Shown here: piece after piece, positions 27,602-35,656 of the stretch | Numbering within the stretch: position 1 is the stretch's first letter | Layout: the number at the start of each line of letters is the position of its first letter | DNA from: Sphingomonas sp. HMP9 | Lineage (GTDB): Bacteria > Pseudomonadota > Alphaproteobacteria > Sphingomonadales > Sphingomonadaceae | DNA length: 64,000 bases | Assembly: GCF_013374115.1 (NCBI RefSeq) | Contig: NZ_AP022673.1 | Coordinates: 834,501 to 898,500, forward strand | Direction of reading: 5' to 3' | Translations under genes and position numbers: made by a program | The notes under the pieces: generated by a model | The model's input: only the letters and a program-made list of their open reading frames with translations | The model's database searches: none | What the model was told of the DNA's origin: nothing

Positions 27602-28239
27602 GCCTTCACGCCCTTGCGCATCTGCGTGCCGGGCCAGGGTTTGCGGATCGGCGAGACGCTCGCCTGCACCTCGTCGACGAATGCCTGGTTGATCCGGTCC
27701 GCCTCCGCACCGAGCGGCACGCCGAGGAAGCTGGTCGCGGCGAGATCGAGCGTGAGTTTCTTCACGACGTCGTAGAAGCGCACCGTCTGGCCAGCCCAGC
27801 CGCCGATCGCGGCCGCGATTCCCGTGTCGAGTTCGGTCGTGTAGTGCCGCATCGGCTCGGGCTTGAACGCCACCGACAGCGTTTTCCGGTCGGCGCGGTG
27901 CTGTTCGAAATCCATCAGCATCAGGCCGCGCGGGAACAGCAGGTTGAGGAGCGGGCCCCATCCCTGCTCGGACGAGAAAGTCTTGTCGCGATCGAACAGG
28001 ATCAGCTCGTTCGCGTCGGGCCCGAGCAGCATGATGCTGGTCCCGCCAAGCGCTGTATTGCGATAGACCGGCCCGTACCGCGCGACCATGCGCTGCGCAA
28101 AGCCGGTGGGGTCGGCGAGCAGGCGGAACGTGTTGCCGACGATCGGCCAGCCGTCGTTGCCGGGAATGTGATCGAGCGCGCGCTTGGGCTGGCGGGGCAG
28201 CCAATGCGGGCTGGCATTGTCCAGGACGGCTTCAGTCAT
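27593..28239 (-). pseudogene. Cytochrome P450, 5' part, truncated by an insertion sequence
   Basis: N-terminal half of the P450 split by the IS256 element. It begins MTEAVLDNASPHWLPRQ and has the proline-rich hinge HIPGNDGWPIVGNTF and the C-helix WxxxR-like segment FEQHRADRKTLSVAF. The translated part runs to GVKARA and ends at a TAG formed at the IS junction, so it lacks the I-helix, ExxR and haem cysteine and cannot be an enzyme. The ATG at 28239 has AGGA at 8 bases. It is divergent from the SDR gene at 28345. A hydroxylase for a terpenoid, steroid or fatty-acid-like substrate would fit the neighbours, but the substrate is not known. Confidence 0.92.
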
Positions 28240-28287
28240 CGTCGGATTCCTGTTCGACATGGCGGCTTGGCAAGCCTCGAATACGGG

Positions 28288-28300
28288 CATAACTAATGTT
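28288..28300. promoter_or_regulatory. Candidate TetR operator between the P450 and SDR genes
   Basis: CATAACTAATGTT lies midway between the divergent P450 and SDR genes. It differs by one base from CATAACGAATGTT at the tetR/thiolase divergent region (31669-31681), which suggests that one regulator acts at both places. Confidence 0.4.
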
Positions 28301-28344
28301 CTGCAACCGGGACGCGGATCTCGGGGCTTTGACAGGAGAGATGC

Positions 28345-29124
28345 ATGGACCTCGAACACAGCGCTGCCGTCGTGACGGGCGGCGCATCGGGCCTCGGCGC
28401 GGCGACCGCGCGCGCGTTGGCGGCAAAGGGGGTAAAGGTAGCGATCTTCGATCTCCAAGCGGACAAGGGCGAGGCGCTGGCCGAAGAGATTGGCGGTGTG
28501 TTCTGCAAGGTCGATGTGACGTCGGACGACAGTGTCGATGCGGGGTTTGCGGCGGCGCGCGCGGCGCATGGGCAGGAGCGGATCCTCGTCAATTGCGCGG
28601 GCACCGGCAATGCGGCGAAGACCGCGGGGCGATCGAAGCAGGACGGCTCGATCAAGCATTTCCCGCTCGATGCGTTCGACCGGATCATCCAGATCAACCT
28701 GGTGGGGACGTTCCGCTGCATCGCCAAGTCGGCGGCGGGGATGCTGACGCTGGAGCCCGGCGCGGACGGCGAGCGCGGCGCGATCGTCAATACCGCGAGC
28801 GCGGCGGCAGAGGACGGCCAGATGGGCCAGGCCGCCTATTCCGCGTCAAAGGCCGGCGTGGTCGGCATGACCCTGCCGATCGCGCGCGACCTGATGAGCG
28901 AGGGGATTCGCGTGAACACGATCCTGCCGGGGATCTTCGACACGCCACTGCTGGCCGCCGCGCCGCAACCGGTGCGCGATGCGCTGGCGGCGTCGGTGCC
29001 GTTTCCCAAGCGGCTAGGGCGGCCGGAGGAGTTCGCGGCGCTCGCGCTGACGATGATCGAATGCGGGTATTTCAATGGCGAGGACGTGCGGCTTGATGGC
29101 GCGATCCGGATGGCGCCGCGGTAA
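28345..29124 (+). CDS. Short-chain dehydrogenase/reductase (3-hydroxyacyl-CoA dehydrogenase type 2-like)
   Basis: NAD-dependent SDR, 259 residues, similar in layout to the HSD10 / 3-hydroxyacyl-CoA dehydrogenase type 2 group. The Rossmann motif TGGASGLG is at 11-18, NCAG near 83-86, and the catalytic set is Ser152, Tyr165 and Lys169 (YSASK). The ATG at 28345 follows CAGGAGAG; another in-frame possibility is excluded by spacing. It is divergent from the disrupted P450 gene and shares a candidate TetR operator with it. It probably oxidises a hydroxylated intermediate within the same catabolic route as the thiolase operon at 31.8 kb. Confidence 0.9.
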   Translation: MDLEHSAAVVTGGASGLGAATARALAAKGVKVAIFDLQADKGEALAEEIGGVFCKVDVTSDDSVDAGFAAARAAHGQERILVNCAGTGNAAKTAGRSKQDGSIKHFPLDAFDRIIQINLVGTFRCIAKSAAGMLTLEPGADGERGAIVNTASAAAEDGQMGQAAYSASKAGVVGMTLPIARDLMSEGIRVNTILPGIFDTPLLAAAPQPVRDALAASVPFPKRLGRPEEFAALALTMIECGYFNGEDVRLDGAIRMAPR

Positions 29125-29157
29125 CGGCGGGCCGAGCCGCCCATTCCGCCCCACCGC

Positions 29158-29238
29158 CATCCTGACGAAAGTCAGGAACCAGGATCACAAGCGATATCGT
29201 TCGTGGCTCTGGGTCCTGACTTTCGTCAGAATGACGGG
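29158..29238. repeat. REP-like inverted repeat
   Basis: CCTGACGAAAGTCAGGA on the left is answered by TCCTGACTTTCGTCAGAATG on the right, so the pair can form a long stem. It is the first of two inverted repeats in the 285-bp gap between the converging SDR and GMC genes. A relative lies at 21705-21787. Confidence 0.7.
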
Positions 29239-29283
29239 ACGGTATGGGGGATGGCGGAGGCCCCCATCGTGCGTCCAACAATC

Positions 29284-29393
29284 CCACCACCCCGGCGGAG
29301 GCCGGGGCCCAAGTGGGGGACGGTACTGACTGAGGATCGCGCGCCGTTACCGTGACCTTCCCAATTGGGCCCCGGCCTCCGCCGGGGTGGTGT
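29284..29393. repeat. GC-rich inverted intergenic repeat
   Basis: CCACCCCGGCGGAGGCCGGG near the left end and CCCCGGCCTCCGCCGGGGTG near the right end are inverted copies that flank about 40 bp. Each arm is itself a hairpin (CCCCGGC, GCCGGGG). The same unit recurs at 60210-60318. Likely a dispersed sphingomonad repeat acting as a transcript end between converging genes. Confidence 0.7.
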
Positions 29394-29409
29394 TGGGGGG
29401 AAGCGGTTC

Positions 29410-31029
29410 CTAAGCCGCCCGCGCCAACTGCCGTCCCCGGATCATGTCCGCCGCCTTCTCCGCGATCATGATCGTCGGTGCGTTGGTGTTCGAGCCGATC
29501 AGCGTCGGCATCACCGACGCATCGATCACGCGCAGTCCGTCGAGCCCACGCACCGCGAGCGTCGCGTCGACCACCGCCATCGTGTCGTCCGCGGTGCCCA
29601 TCTTGCACGTCCCCACCGGGTGATAGATCGTCTCCGCGGTCCGCCGCACCCACGCGTCGATCTCGTCGTCGCTCCGAACGTCCCCGCCCGGCGACAACTC
29701 CCCCGCCCGATACGGATCGAGCGCCGCCTGCCGCGCGACATCGCGGCCGATGCCGACGCATGCGCGCATCACCCGGCGGTCCTCCGCGGTCGCCAGATAG
29801 TTCGCGGTGATCACCGGATCCGCGAACGGGTCCGCCGAAGCGACCCCGATCCGCCCCCGGCTTTCCGGGCGCAACTGGCAGAGATGCAGCGTGAAGCCGT
29901 CCGCGGTCGCCTTGACCTTGCCGTGATCCTGCATGATCGCGAGCACCGCGTGGATCTGCACGTCGGGGCGCGACAGCCCCTCGCGCGACGACACGAACGC
30001 GCCCGCCTCGAGGAATTGCTGCCGCCCCGCGCCCTTGCCGCGGAGCAGGTAATTGAGCCCCACGCCGAGCATCCCGACACCCTTGGTCATCGCATAGCCG
30101 GTGCGCAGCCCGCGCGACGTCCAGTTCATCACGACGTCGAGATGATCCTGCAGATTCTCGCCCACGCCGGGCAGTGCGTGGAGCACGCCGATCCCCGCCG
30201 CGGTCAGCCGGTCGGGATCACCGATCCCCGACCGCTGGAGGATGTGCGGCGACTGCACCGCGCCCGCGCACAGTAGCACTTCGCGGGTAGCCGTCACCGA
30301 CTGCGGCTTCGCACCCTTGTCGAGCACATAGTCGACGCCAGTCGCACGCCCCTGGTCGATCCGGATCCGAGTCGTCCGCGCGCCGGTGACGCAGGTGAGG
30401 TTGCGCCGCGCCAGCACCGGCCGTAGATACGCCGCCGCCGTGCTCCATCGCCTGCCGTCCGCAACGGTCAGGTCGTAGCGCCCGAACCCCTCCTGGCTCG
30501 CGCCGTTGAAGTCCTCGGTGACGGGATAGCCCGCCTGCCGCCCCGCCTCGACCAGCGCGTCGTAGAACGGGCTGTCGGATTCGCCGCCGGAGATCGTCAA
30601 CGGGCCGCCGCCGCCGTGCAGGTCACAGTCCCCGCGATGATGCCCTTCGAGCCGCTTGAAATAGGGCAGCACGTCGTCGAACGACCATCCCGGCAGCCCC
30701 ATCTGGCGCCACTCGTCATAATCCTGCGGATGCCCCCGCGTGTAGATCATGCCGTTGATCGACGAGCTGCCCCCCAGCCCCTTGCCGCGCGGCCACCACA
30801 GGCGGCGGTTGTCGAGATGCGGCTCGGGCTCGGTCGAAAAGCCCCAGTTGCTCGCATTCTTGCTCTTGATCAGCTCGCCGACCCCCGCCGGCATCCGCAC
30901 AAGCACGCCGTCGTTGCGCCCGCCCGCCTCGAGCAGGAGCACGGTTACAGCGGGGTCCTCGGTCAGCCGCGCGGCGAGCACGCAGCCGGCCGAACCCGCG
31001 CCGATGATCACATAGTCATACGTCTGCAT
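29410..31029 (-). CDS. GMC-family FAD-dependent oxidoreductase
   Basis: Flavoprotein oxidising an alcohol to the aldehyde or ketone, like choline dehydrogenase and alkan-1-ol dehydrogenase (AlkJ). The 539-residue protein has the FAD-binding DYVIIGAGSAGCVLAARL at 4-21, the GMC signature 1 GKGLGGSSSINGMIYTRGH and signature 2 GAVQSPHILQRSGIG, and the C-terminal catalytic HPVGTCKMG with the second FAD contact GSNTNAPTIMIAEKAA. The ATG at 31029 has AGGAGG at 8 bases. It lies downstream of the tetR gene on the same strand with a 57-bp gap and close to a fatty-acid/side-chain oxidation operon, so a medium- or long-chain alcohol substrate is plausible. Confidence 0.9.
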   Translation of the reverse strand: MQTYDYVIIGAGSAGCVLAARLTEDPAVTVLLLEAGGRNDGVLVRMPAGVGELIKSKNASNWGFSTEPEPHLDNRRLWWPRGKGLGGSSSINGMIYTRGHPQDYDEWRQMGLPGWSFDDVLPYFKRLEGHHRGDCDLHGGGGPLTISGGESDSPFYDALVEAGRQAGYPVTEDFNGASQEGFGRYDLTVADGRRWSTAAAYLRPVLARRNLTCVTGARTTRIRIDQGRATGVDYVLDKGAKPQSVTATREVLLCAGAVQSPHILQRSGIGDPDRLTAAGIGVLHALPGVGENLQDHLDVVMNWTSRGLRTGYAMTKGVGMLGVGLNYLLRGKGAGRQQFLEAGAFVSSREGLSRPDVQIHAVLAIMQDHGKVKATADGFTLHLCQLRPESRGRIGVASADPFADPVITANYLATAEDRRVMRACVGIGRDVARQAALDPYRAGELSPGGDVRSDDEIDAWVRRTAETIYHPVGTCKMGTADDTMAVVDATLAVRGLDGLRVIDASVMPTLIGSNTNAPTIMIAEKAADMIRGRQLARAA

Positions 31030-31086
31030 GCCCGCATCCTCCTGTTCGCGCTCCACTTTTTTACGGAGTCGCGGTCTGGTGTCAGG

Positions 31087-31671
31087 CTAGCGCTCGCATA
31101 GTAGCGTTAGCAACCCGCGGCGCAGCACGTCGCGGTCGATCGCCTCGTCCGGGTGCAGTTCGCTGAGACCGATCGCGAGCAGCGCATAGGCACGGATTCC
31201 GGCTTCGACCGAGTCGAACCCATGCGCCGTCAACTGCTCCACGAGAAATGCCATCACCTTGTCGTCATGTTCGCGGATCGCTGCCGCCGCGCGCGCGTCG
31301 CTTCTCGCCCAGGCGCGCATTGCCAGCGCCAGATGCGCCATGTCGTGATCGCGGACATGATCGGCGAAAGCGCGGATCCGTTCGACCGGCGGCAAATCCG
31401 ACGCGGTAAGCTTGGCTACCAACGGATCGATATGCGCCTCGACGAAATACCCCGCGAGCGCCGCGTGATAGCCGTCGAAATCCTTGAAGTGATGGTAGAA
31501 GCTACCGGTCGATGCGCCCAGCGCCAGCGCCAGGCTGCGCAATTTCAGCGCGCGCAGCCCGCCGGTCTTGAGCGACGACAGCCCGATCTCGAGCCAGTCG
31601 CGCGGCGCCAGATCGCCCCGCGGCGCTGCCGTCTCTTCCACCAATACCGTGCTTGACAAGCCAATCCCCAT
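31087..31671 (-). CDS. TetR-family transcriptional regulator
   Basis: A 194-residue repressor-type protein. The helix-turn-helix is at about 20-70, with the recognition segment ALKLRSLALALGASTGSFYHHFKDFDGY, the usual TetR pattern. The ligand-binding C-terminal domain is all-helical. The start is not certain: ATG at 31671 is adopted, but it has no clear ribosome-binding site, and a TTG at about 31659 behind GGGGAT is an alternative. It is divergent from the thiolase operon, and a 13-bp perfect palindrome lies between them, so it probably represses that operon and itself. The inducer may be an acyl-CoA intermediate; this is inference. Confidence 0.85.
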   Translation of the reverse strand: MGIGLSSTVLVEETAAPRGDLAPRDWLEIGLSSLKTGGLRALKLRSLALALGASTGSFYHHFKDFDGYHAALAGYFVEAHIDPLVAKLTASDLPPVERIRAFADHVRDHDMAHLALAMRAWARSDARAAAAIREHDDKVMAFLVEQLTAHGFDSVEAGIRAYALLAIGLSELHPDEAIDRDVLRRGLLTLLCER

Positions 31672-31691
31672 AACGAATGTTACGTCGTAAC
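31669..31691. promoter_or_regulatory. Candidate TetR operator in the tetR/thiolase divergent region
   Basis: GTTACGTCGTAAC at 31679-31691 is an inverted repeat (arms GTTACG and CGTAAC around one base). It overlaps CATAACGAATGTT, which has a near copy upstream of the SDR gene. Position next to the regulator start suggests autoregulation. Confidence 0.5.
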
Positions 31692-31760
31692 GAAGCCGGA
31701 CGCAATCCGGCAACAGGCACTACGATCGGAGCAGACCGGCGGGTGCAACAGGAGAGCGAT

Positions 31761-33014
31761 GTGGCCGAGGCACTGATCATCGACGCCGTCCGTACCCCAC
31801 GCGGGATCGGCAAGACGGGTAAGGGCGCGCTAGCCCATATGCACCCGCAGCATCTCGCGGCAACCGTCCTGAAGGCGATTGCCGAGCGAAACAAGCTGGA
31901 TACCGCAGATATCGACGATATCATCTGGTCGACCTCGGCTCAGCGTGGCGAACAGAGCGGCGATCTCGGGCGGATGGCGGCGCTCGACGCGGGGTATGAC
32001 GTCAAGGCGAGCGGGACGACGCTCGACCGGTTCTGCGGCGGCGGGATCACCGCGGTGAACTTCGCGGCGGCGCAGATCATGAGCGGGATGGAAAACCTCG
32101 TCATCGCCGGCGGTACCGAGATGATGTCGCTGGCGGCGACGATGATGCAGGACGACATGGCGGCGGGGAAGCGGCCGCTCGGGATCGGCTCGGGCAATGC
32201 CAGGCTCGACGCGGCGCACCCGCAATCCAACCAGGGCATCTGCGCCGACGCGATCGCCAGCATCGAGGGGATCGACCGCGCAACGCTTGAAGCACTGGGA
32301 CTGGAAAGCCAGCGCCGGGCGGCGGTGGCGATCGCCGAAGGGCGGTTCGATCGCAGCCTCGTCCCCGTCACCGACGCGACCGGCGCGCTGGTCCTGGAAA
32401 AGGACGAATATCCGCGGCCGGACACGACCGCCGAGGGCCTCGCCGCGCTCCGCCCCTCGTTCGCCGGGATCGCCGACATCCCGCTTGACGACAAGGGCAC
32501 GACGTTCCGCAAGCAGATCAATCGACGTTATCCCGACGTCGATATCAAGCACGTCCATCATGCCGGCAATTCCTCCGGTGTGGTGGATGGCGCGGCGGCC
32601 GTGCTGCTCGCCAGTGCCGACTATGCCGCCAAGCACGGGCTGAAGCCGCGCGCGCGAATCGTCGCGATGGCGAACATGGGCGACGACCCGACGTTGATGC
32701 TCAACGCCCCCGTTCCCGCGGCGCGGAAGGTGCTGGCGAAGGCCGGGCTGACGGTGGACGACATCGACCTGTGGGAGATCAACGAGGCGTTCGCGGTGGT
32801 CGCCGAGAAGTTCATCCGCGACCTGAAACTCGACCGCGACAAGGTGAACGTCAACGGCGGCTCGATCGCGCTGGGCCATCCGATCGGCGCGACCGGCGCG
32901 ATCCTGATCGGCACGATATTGGACGAACTCGAACGCCGCGACCTGAAGCGCGGGCTCGTGACGATGTGCGCGGGCGGCGGGATGGCGCCGGCGATCATCA
33001 TCGAGCGCGTCTGA
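31761..33014 (+). CDS. Acetyl-CoA C-acyltransferase (thiolase)
   Basis: Thiolase that cleaves a 3-ketoacyl-CoA with CoA, or condenses acetyl-CoA. The 417-residue protein has the acylated Cys92 (LDRFCGGGITAVN), the NEAF motif, NGGSIALGHPIGATGA with the catalytic histidine, and the second cysteine in TMCAGGGMAPA. A GTG at 31761 is the start, with CAGGAG at 6 bases; the overlapping ATG is out of frame. It is the first gene of an operon with the acyl-CoA ligase (stop and start share one base) and two acyl-CoA dehydrogenases. This makes beta-oxidation of a fatty acid or a side chain the likely job. Confidence 0.92.
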   Translation: MAEALIIDAVRTPRGIGKTGKGALAHMHPQHLAATVLKAIAERNKLDTADIDDIIWSTSAQRGEQSGDLGRMAALDAGYDVKASGTTLDRFCGGGITAVNFAAAQIMSGMENLVIAGGTEMMSLAATMMQDDMAAGKRPLGIGSGNARLDAAHPQSNQGICADAIASIEGIDRATLEALGLESQRRAAVAIAEGRFDRSLVPVTDATGALVLEKDEYPRPDTTAEGLAALRPSFAGIADIPLDDKGTTFRKQINRRYPDVDIKHVHHAGNSSGVVDGAAAVLLASADYAAKHGLKPRARIVAMANMGDDPTLMLNAPVPAARKVLAKAGLTVDDIDLWEINEAFAVVAEKFIRDLKLDRDKVNVNGGSIALGHPIGATGAILIGTILDELERRDLKRGLVTMCAGGGMAPAIIIERV

Positions 33015-34552
33015 TGCACCCCGTCGCGCATGCGCAGACGACGCCCGACAAGCCCGCCTACATCATGGCGGCGACGGGCGAGACGGTGACGTATCGCGAC
33101 CTTGACGCGCGGGCGAACCAGGGCGCGCATCTGCTCCGGTCGCTCGGGCTGAAACGCGGCGACGGCATCGCGGTGCTGATGGACAATTCGCCACGCTATC
33201 TCGAGGTGATGTGGGCGGCGGAGCGCACCGGCGTGTATTGCACGTGCCTGTCGTCGAAGCTCACCGCGGGCGAGGCCGCGTATATCGTCGACGACGGCGA
33301 TTGCCGCGTGCTGATCGCGAGCCAGGGATGCGCCGGGGTCGCCGCGGGTCTCGTATCCCTGCTGCCCGACGTCCAACGCTACATGGTCGACGGCGCGATC
33401 GAGGGCTATGACGCGTACGAGGTCGCGCGAGACGCGATGCCGGTCACACCGATCGCCGACCCCTCGCCCGGCGGCATCCTGCTCTATTCGTCGGGCACCA
33501 CCGGCAAGCCCAAAGGCGTCAAGCACGCGCTGTCGGACGAGCCGTTCGGGACCAACGTCTCGCCGCTCGTGATGCTCGGCAAGGGGCTGTACGGGTTCAC
33601 GCCCGACATGGTCTATCTGTCGCCCGCGCCGCTCTATCACGCGGCGCCGTTGCGCTGGTCGATGGCGGTGCAGCAGGTCGGCGGCACCGTCGTCGTGATG
33701 GAGCATTTCGACCCCGAAACCGCGCTCGCCGCGATCGAGCGGTTCCACGTCACGCACGCGCAATGGGTGCCGACTCACTTCATCCGGTTGCTCAAACTCC
33801 CGCCCGAGGTCCGCGCGCGCTACGACATGTCGTCGCTGAAGGCGGTCTGGCATGCCGCGGCCCCCTGCCCGATCTCGGTCAAGCAGGCGATGATCGAGTG
33901 GTGGGGGCCGATCATCGGCGAATATTATGCCGGCACCGAAGGCAACGGGTTCTGCGCGATCTCCAGCGCGGAATGGCTGGCGCATCCGGGCTCGGTCGGC
34001 CGCAACCTGACCGCGCAGACGATGATCTGCGACGATGAGGGCAATGTCCTCCCGCCGCGCGCGGAGGGTGACGTGTATTTCGCGGGCGGCGGCGCGTTCG
34101 AATATCACAATGATCCCGCCAAGACCGCGGAGGCCGCCAACGCGCACGGCTGGACCACGCTCGGCGACGTCGGCTGGCTCGACGAGGATGGCTATCTCTA
34201 CCTCACCGACCGCAAGAGCTTCATGATCATCTCGGGCGGGGTGAACATCTACCCCGCCGAGATAGAGAATTTGCTCGTCACCCACCCGAAGGTCGCCGAC
34301 GTCGCGGTGATCGGCGCGCCGGACGACGAGATGGGCGAACAGGTCGTCGCGATCGTCTGCCCCGCCGATCCGTCCGAGGATCGCGCGCACCTCGCCGCCG
34401 AACTCAGCGCGTTCGCCCGCGCGAACCTCAGCCACGTCAAGGCGCCGCGCCGGATCGACTTCCGCGAGACGCTGCCCCGGCACGAGACGGGGAAACTCTA
34501 CAAGCGCCTGCTCCGCGACGAATATTGGGCGCATTCGAAGGAGTCCGCATGA
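33014..34552 (+). CDS. Acyl-CoA synthetase (AMP-forming)
   Basis: Adenylate-forming ligase that activates a carboxylic acid to its CoA thioester. In 512 residues it has the P-loop-like LLYSSGTTGKPKGVKH, the A5 motif YYAGTEGNG, the A7 motif TLGDVGWLDEDGYLYLTDR and the A10 lysine in RHETGKLYKRLL. The ATG at 33014 overlaps the thiolase stop in TGATG and the end overlaps the first acyl-CoA dehydrogenase in ATGA, so the three are translationally coupled. The protein is of the FadD-like group without membrane segments. The chain length or ring structure of the substrate cannot be read from the sequence. Confidence 0.92.
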   Translation: MHPVAHAQTTPDKPAYIMAATGETVTYRDLDARANQGAHLLRSLGLKRGDGIAVLMDNSPRYLEVMWAAERTGVYCTCLSSKLTAGEAAYIVDDGDCRVLIASQGCAGVAAGLVSLLPDVQRYMVDGAIEGYDAYEVARDAMPVTPIADPSPGGILLYSSGTTGKPKGVKHALSDEPFGTNVSPLVMLGKGLYGFTPDMVYLSPAPLYHAAPLRWSMAVQQVGGTVVVMEHFDPETALAAIERFHVTHAQWVPTHFIRLLKLPPEVRARYDMSSLKAVWHAAAPCPISVKQAMIEWWGPIIGEYYAGTEGNGFCAISSAEWLAHPGSVGRNLTAQTMICDDEGNVLPPRAEGDVYFAGGGAFEYHNDPAKTAEAANAHGWTTLGDVGWLDEDGYLYLTDRKSFMIISGGVNIYPAEIENLLVTHPKVADVAVIGAPDDEMGEQVVAIVCPADPSEDRAHLAAELSAFARANLSHVKAPRRIDFRETLPRHETGKLYKRLLRDEYWAHSKESA

Positions 34553-35646
34553 ACTTCGATTATTCCGACGACCAGAAATTCCTGAAGGACGAGGCGCGCA
34601 AGTTTCTCGCGGCGCAGTGTGGCAGCGATCGGGTCCGCGCCGTGCTCGACGACGCCGCCACCGCCTATGACGCCGGCTTGTGGAAAGCGGTGGCCGCGCA
34701 GGGCTGGCTCGGCGCGGCGATCCCCGAGGCGTTTGGCGGGCTCGGTCTGGGCCACATCGAACTCTGCGCGATCGCCGAGGAGCTGGGCCGCGCCTGCGCC
34801 CCGATCCCGTTCGCCTCGACCGTGTATTTCGTCGCCGAAGCCTTGATGCTCTACGGCAGCGAGACGCAGAAAATCCGGTGGCTACGCCGGATCGCGGCGG
34901 GCGACGTCATCGGTGCGTTTGCCACATCCGAAGGCGCCGGCCCCATTACGGCACGCTCGGTCCGCTCCACCGTTTCCGGCGGCACGCTGACCGGTGAGAA
35001 GATCCCGGTTACCGACGGCGACGTCGCCGACCTGATCGTCGTCCTCGCCCGCGACGGCCTCTACCTCGTCGAGAAGGGCGCAGGCGTCACCGCCGAAGTC
35101 CTCGAAACGCTCGACCCGACCCGCAGCGCCGCCCGCCTCACCTTCACCGACGCGCCGTGCGAGAAGCTCGGCACCGAAAACGGCATCGCCGCGATGCAGG
35201 CGGTGTTCGATCGGGCGGCGGTGCTGCTCGCGTTCGAACAGCTTGGCGGCGCGGATCGGTGCCTCGAGATGGCGAAGGGCTATGCGCTCGATCGCTACGC
35301 GTTCGGGCGGCAGATCGGCGGCTATCAGGCGATCAAGCACAAGCTCGCCGACATGTATGTGAAGAACGAACTCGCACGCTCGAACGCCTATTACGGCGCG
35401 TGGGCGCTGAACGTCGGCGCCGCAGAATTGCCGCTCGCCGCCGCCACCGCGCGCGTCGCCGCGTCCGACGCCTATTGGTTCGCGTCGAAGGAGAACATCC
35501 AGACGCATGGTGGGATGGGCTTCACGTGGGAGTCCGACTGCCATCTCTATTACCGCCGCTCGCGCCAGCTCGCGCTCGTCGCCGGCAGCCCCGCGGCGTG
35601 GCGCGAACGCCTCGTCGGCCAACTCGAAATGCGTAACGCCGCCTGA
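34549..35646 (+). CDS. Acyl-CoA dehydrogenase, subunit 1 of a likely pair
   Basis: FAD-dependent acyl-CoA dehydrogenase, 365 residues, starting MNFDYSDDQKFLKDEARKF. The N-terminal helical domain, the beta domain (IGAFATSEGAG) and the C-terminal FAD-binding segment (RYAFGRQIGGYQAIKHKLADM, HGGMGFTWE) are present. The C-terminus lacks the YEGT motif that carries the catalytic glutamate in medium-chain enzymes. It overlaps the ligase by ATGA and is 10 bp upstream of a second dehydrogenase. Adjacent pairs like this (for example FadE28/FadE29 of actinobacterial steroid degradation) form heterotetramers. Heteromer formation here is inferred. Confidence 0.9.
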   Translation: MNFDYSDDQKFLKDEARKFLAAQCGSDRVRAVLDDAATAYDAGLWKAVAAQGWLGAAIPEAFGGLGLGHIELCAIAEELGRACAPIPFASTVYFVAEALMLYGSETQKIRWLRRIAAGDVIGAFATSEGAGPITARSVRSTVSGGTLTGEKIPVTDGDVADLIVVLARDGLYLVEKGAGVTAEVLETLDPTRSAARLTFTDAPCEKLGTENGIAAMQAVFDRAAVLLAFEQLGGADRCLEMAKGYALDRYAFGRQIGGYQAIKHKLADMYVKNELARSNAYYGAWALNVGAAELPLAAATARVAASDAYWFASKENIQTHGGMGFTWESDCHLYYRRSRQLALVAGSPAAWRERLVGQLEMRNAA

Positions 35647-35656
35647 AAGGACGAAT

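Noticed and set aside
25463..28239. Two separate P450-related genes flanking a transposase
   Set aside because: The inverted repeats, 9-bp duplication and exact 456-residue restored frame show one gene that has been split.
29158..29393. CRISPR-like array
   Set aside because: The repeats are inverted pairs without regularly spaced direct repeats or spacers, and there are no cas genes.
32621..34534. Minus-strand open frame (637 codons) opposite the acyl-CoA ligase
   Set aside because: No family signature and no ribosome-binding site. The plus-strand ligase motifs and overlaps with both neighbours are decisive.
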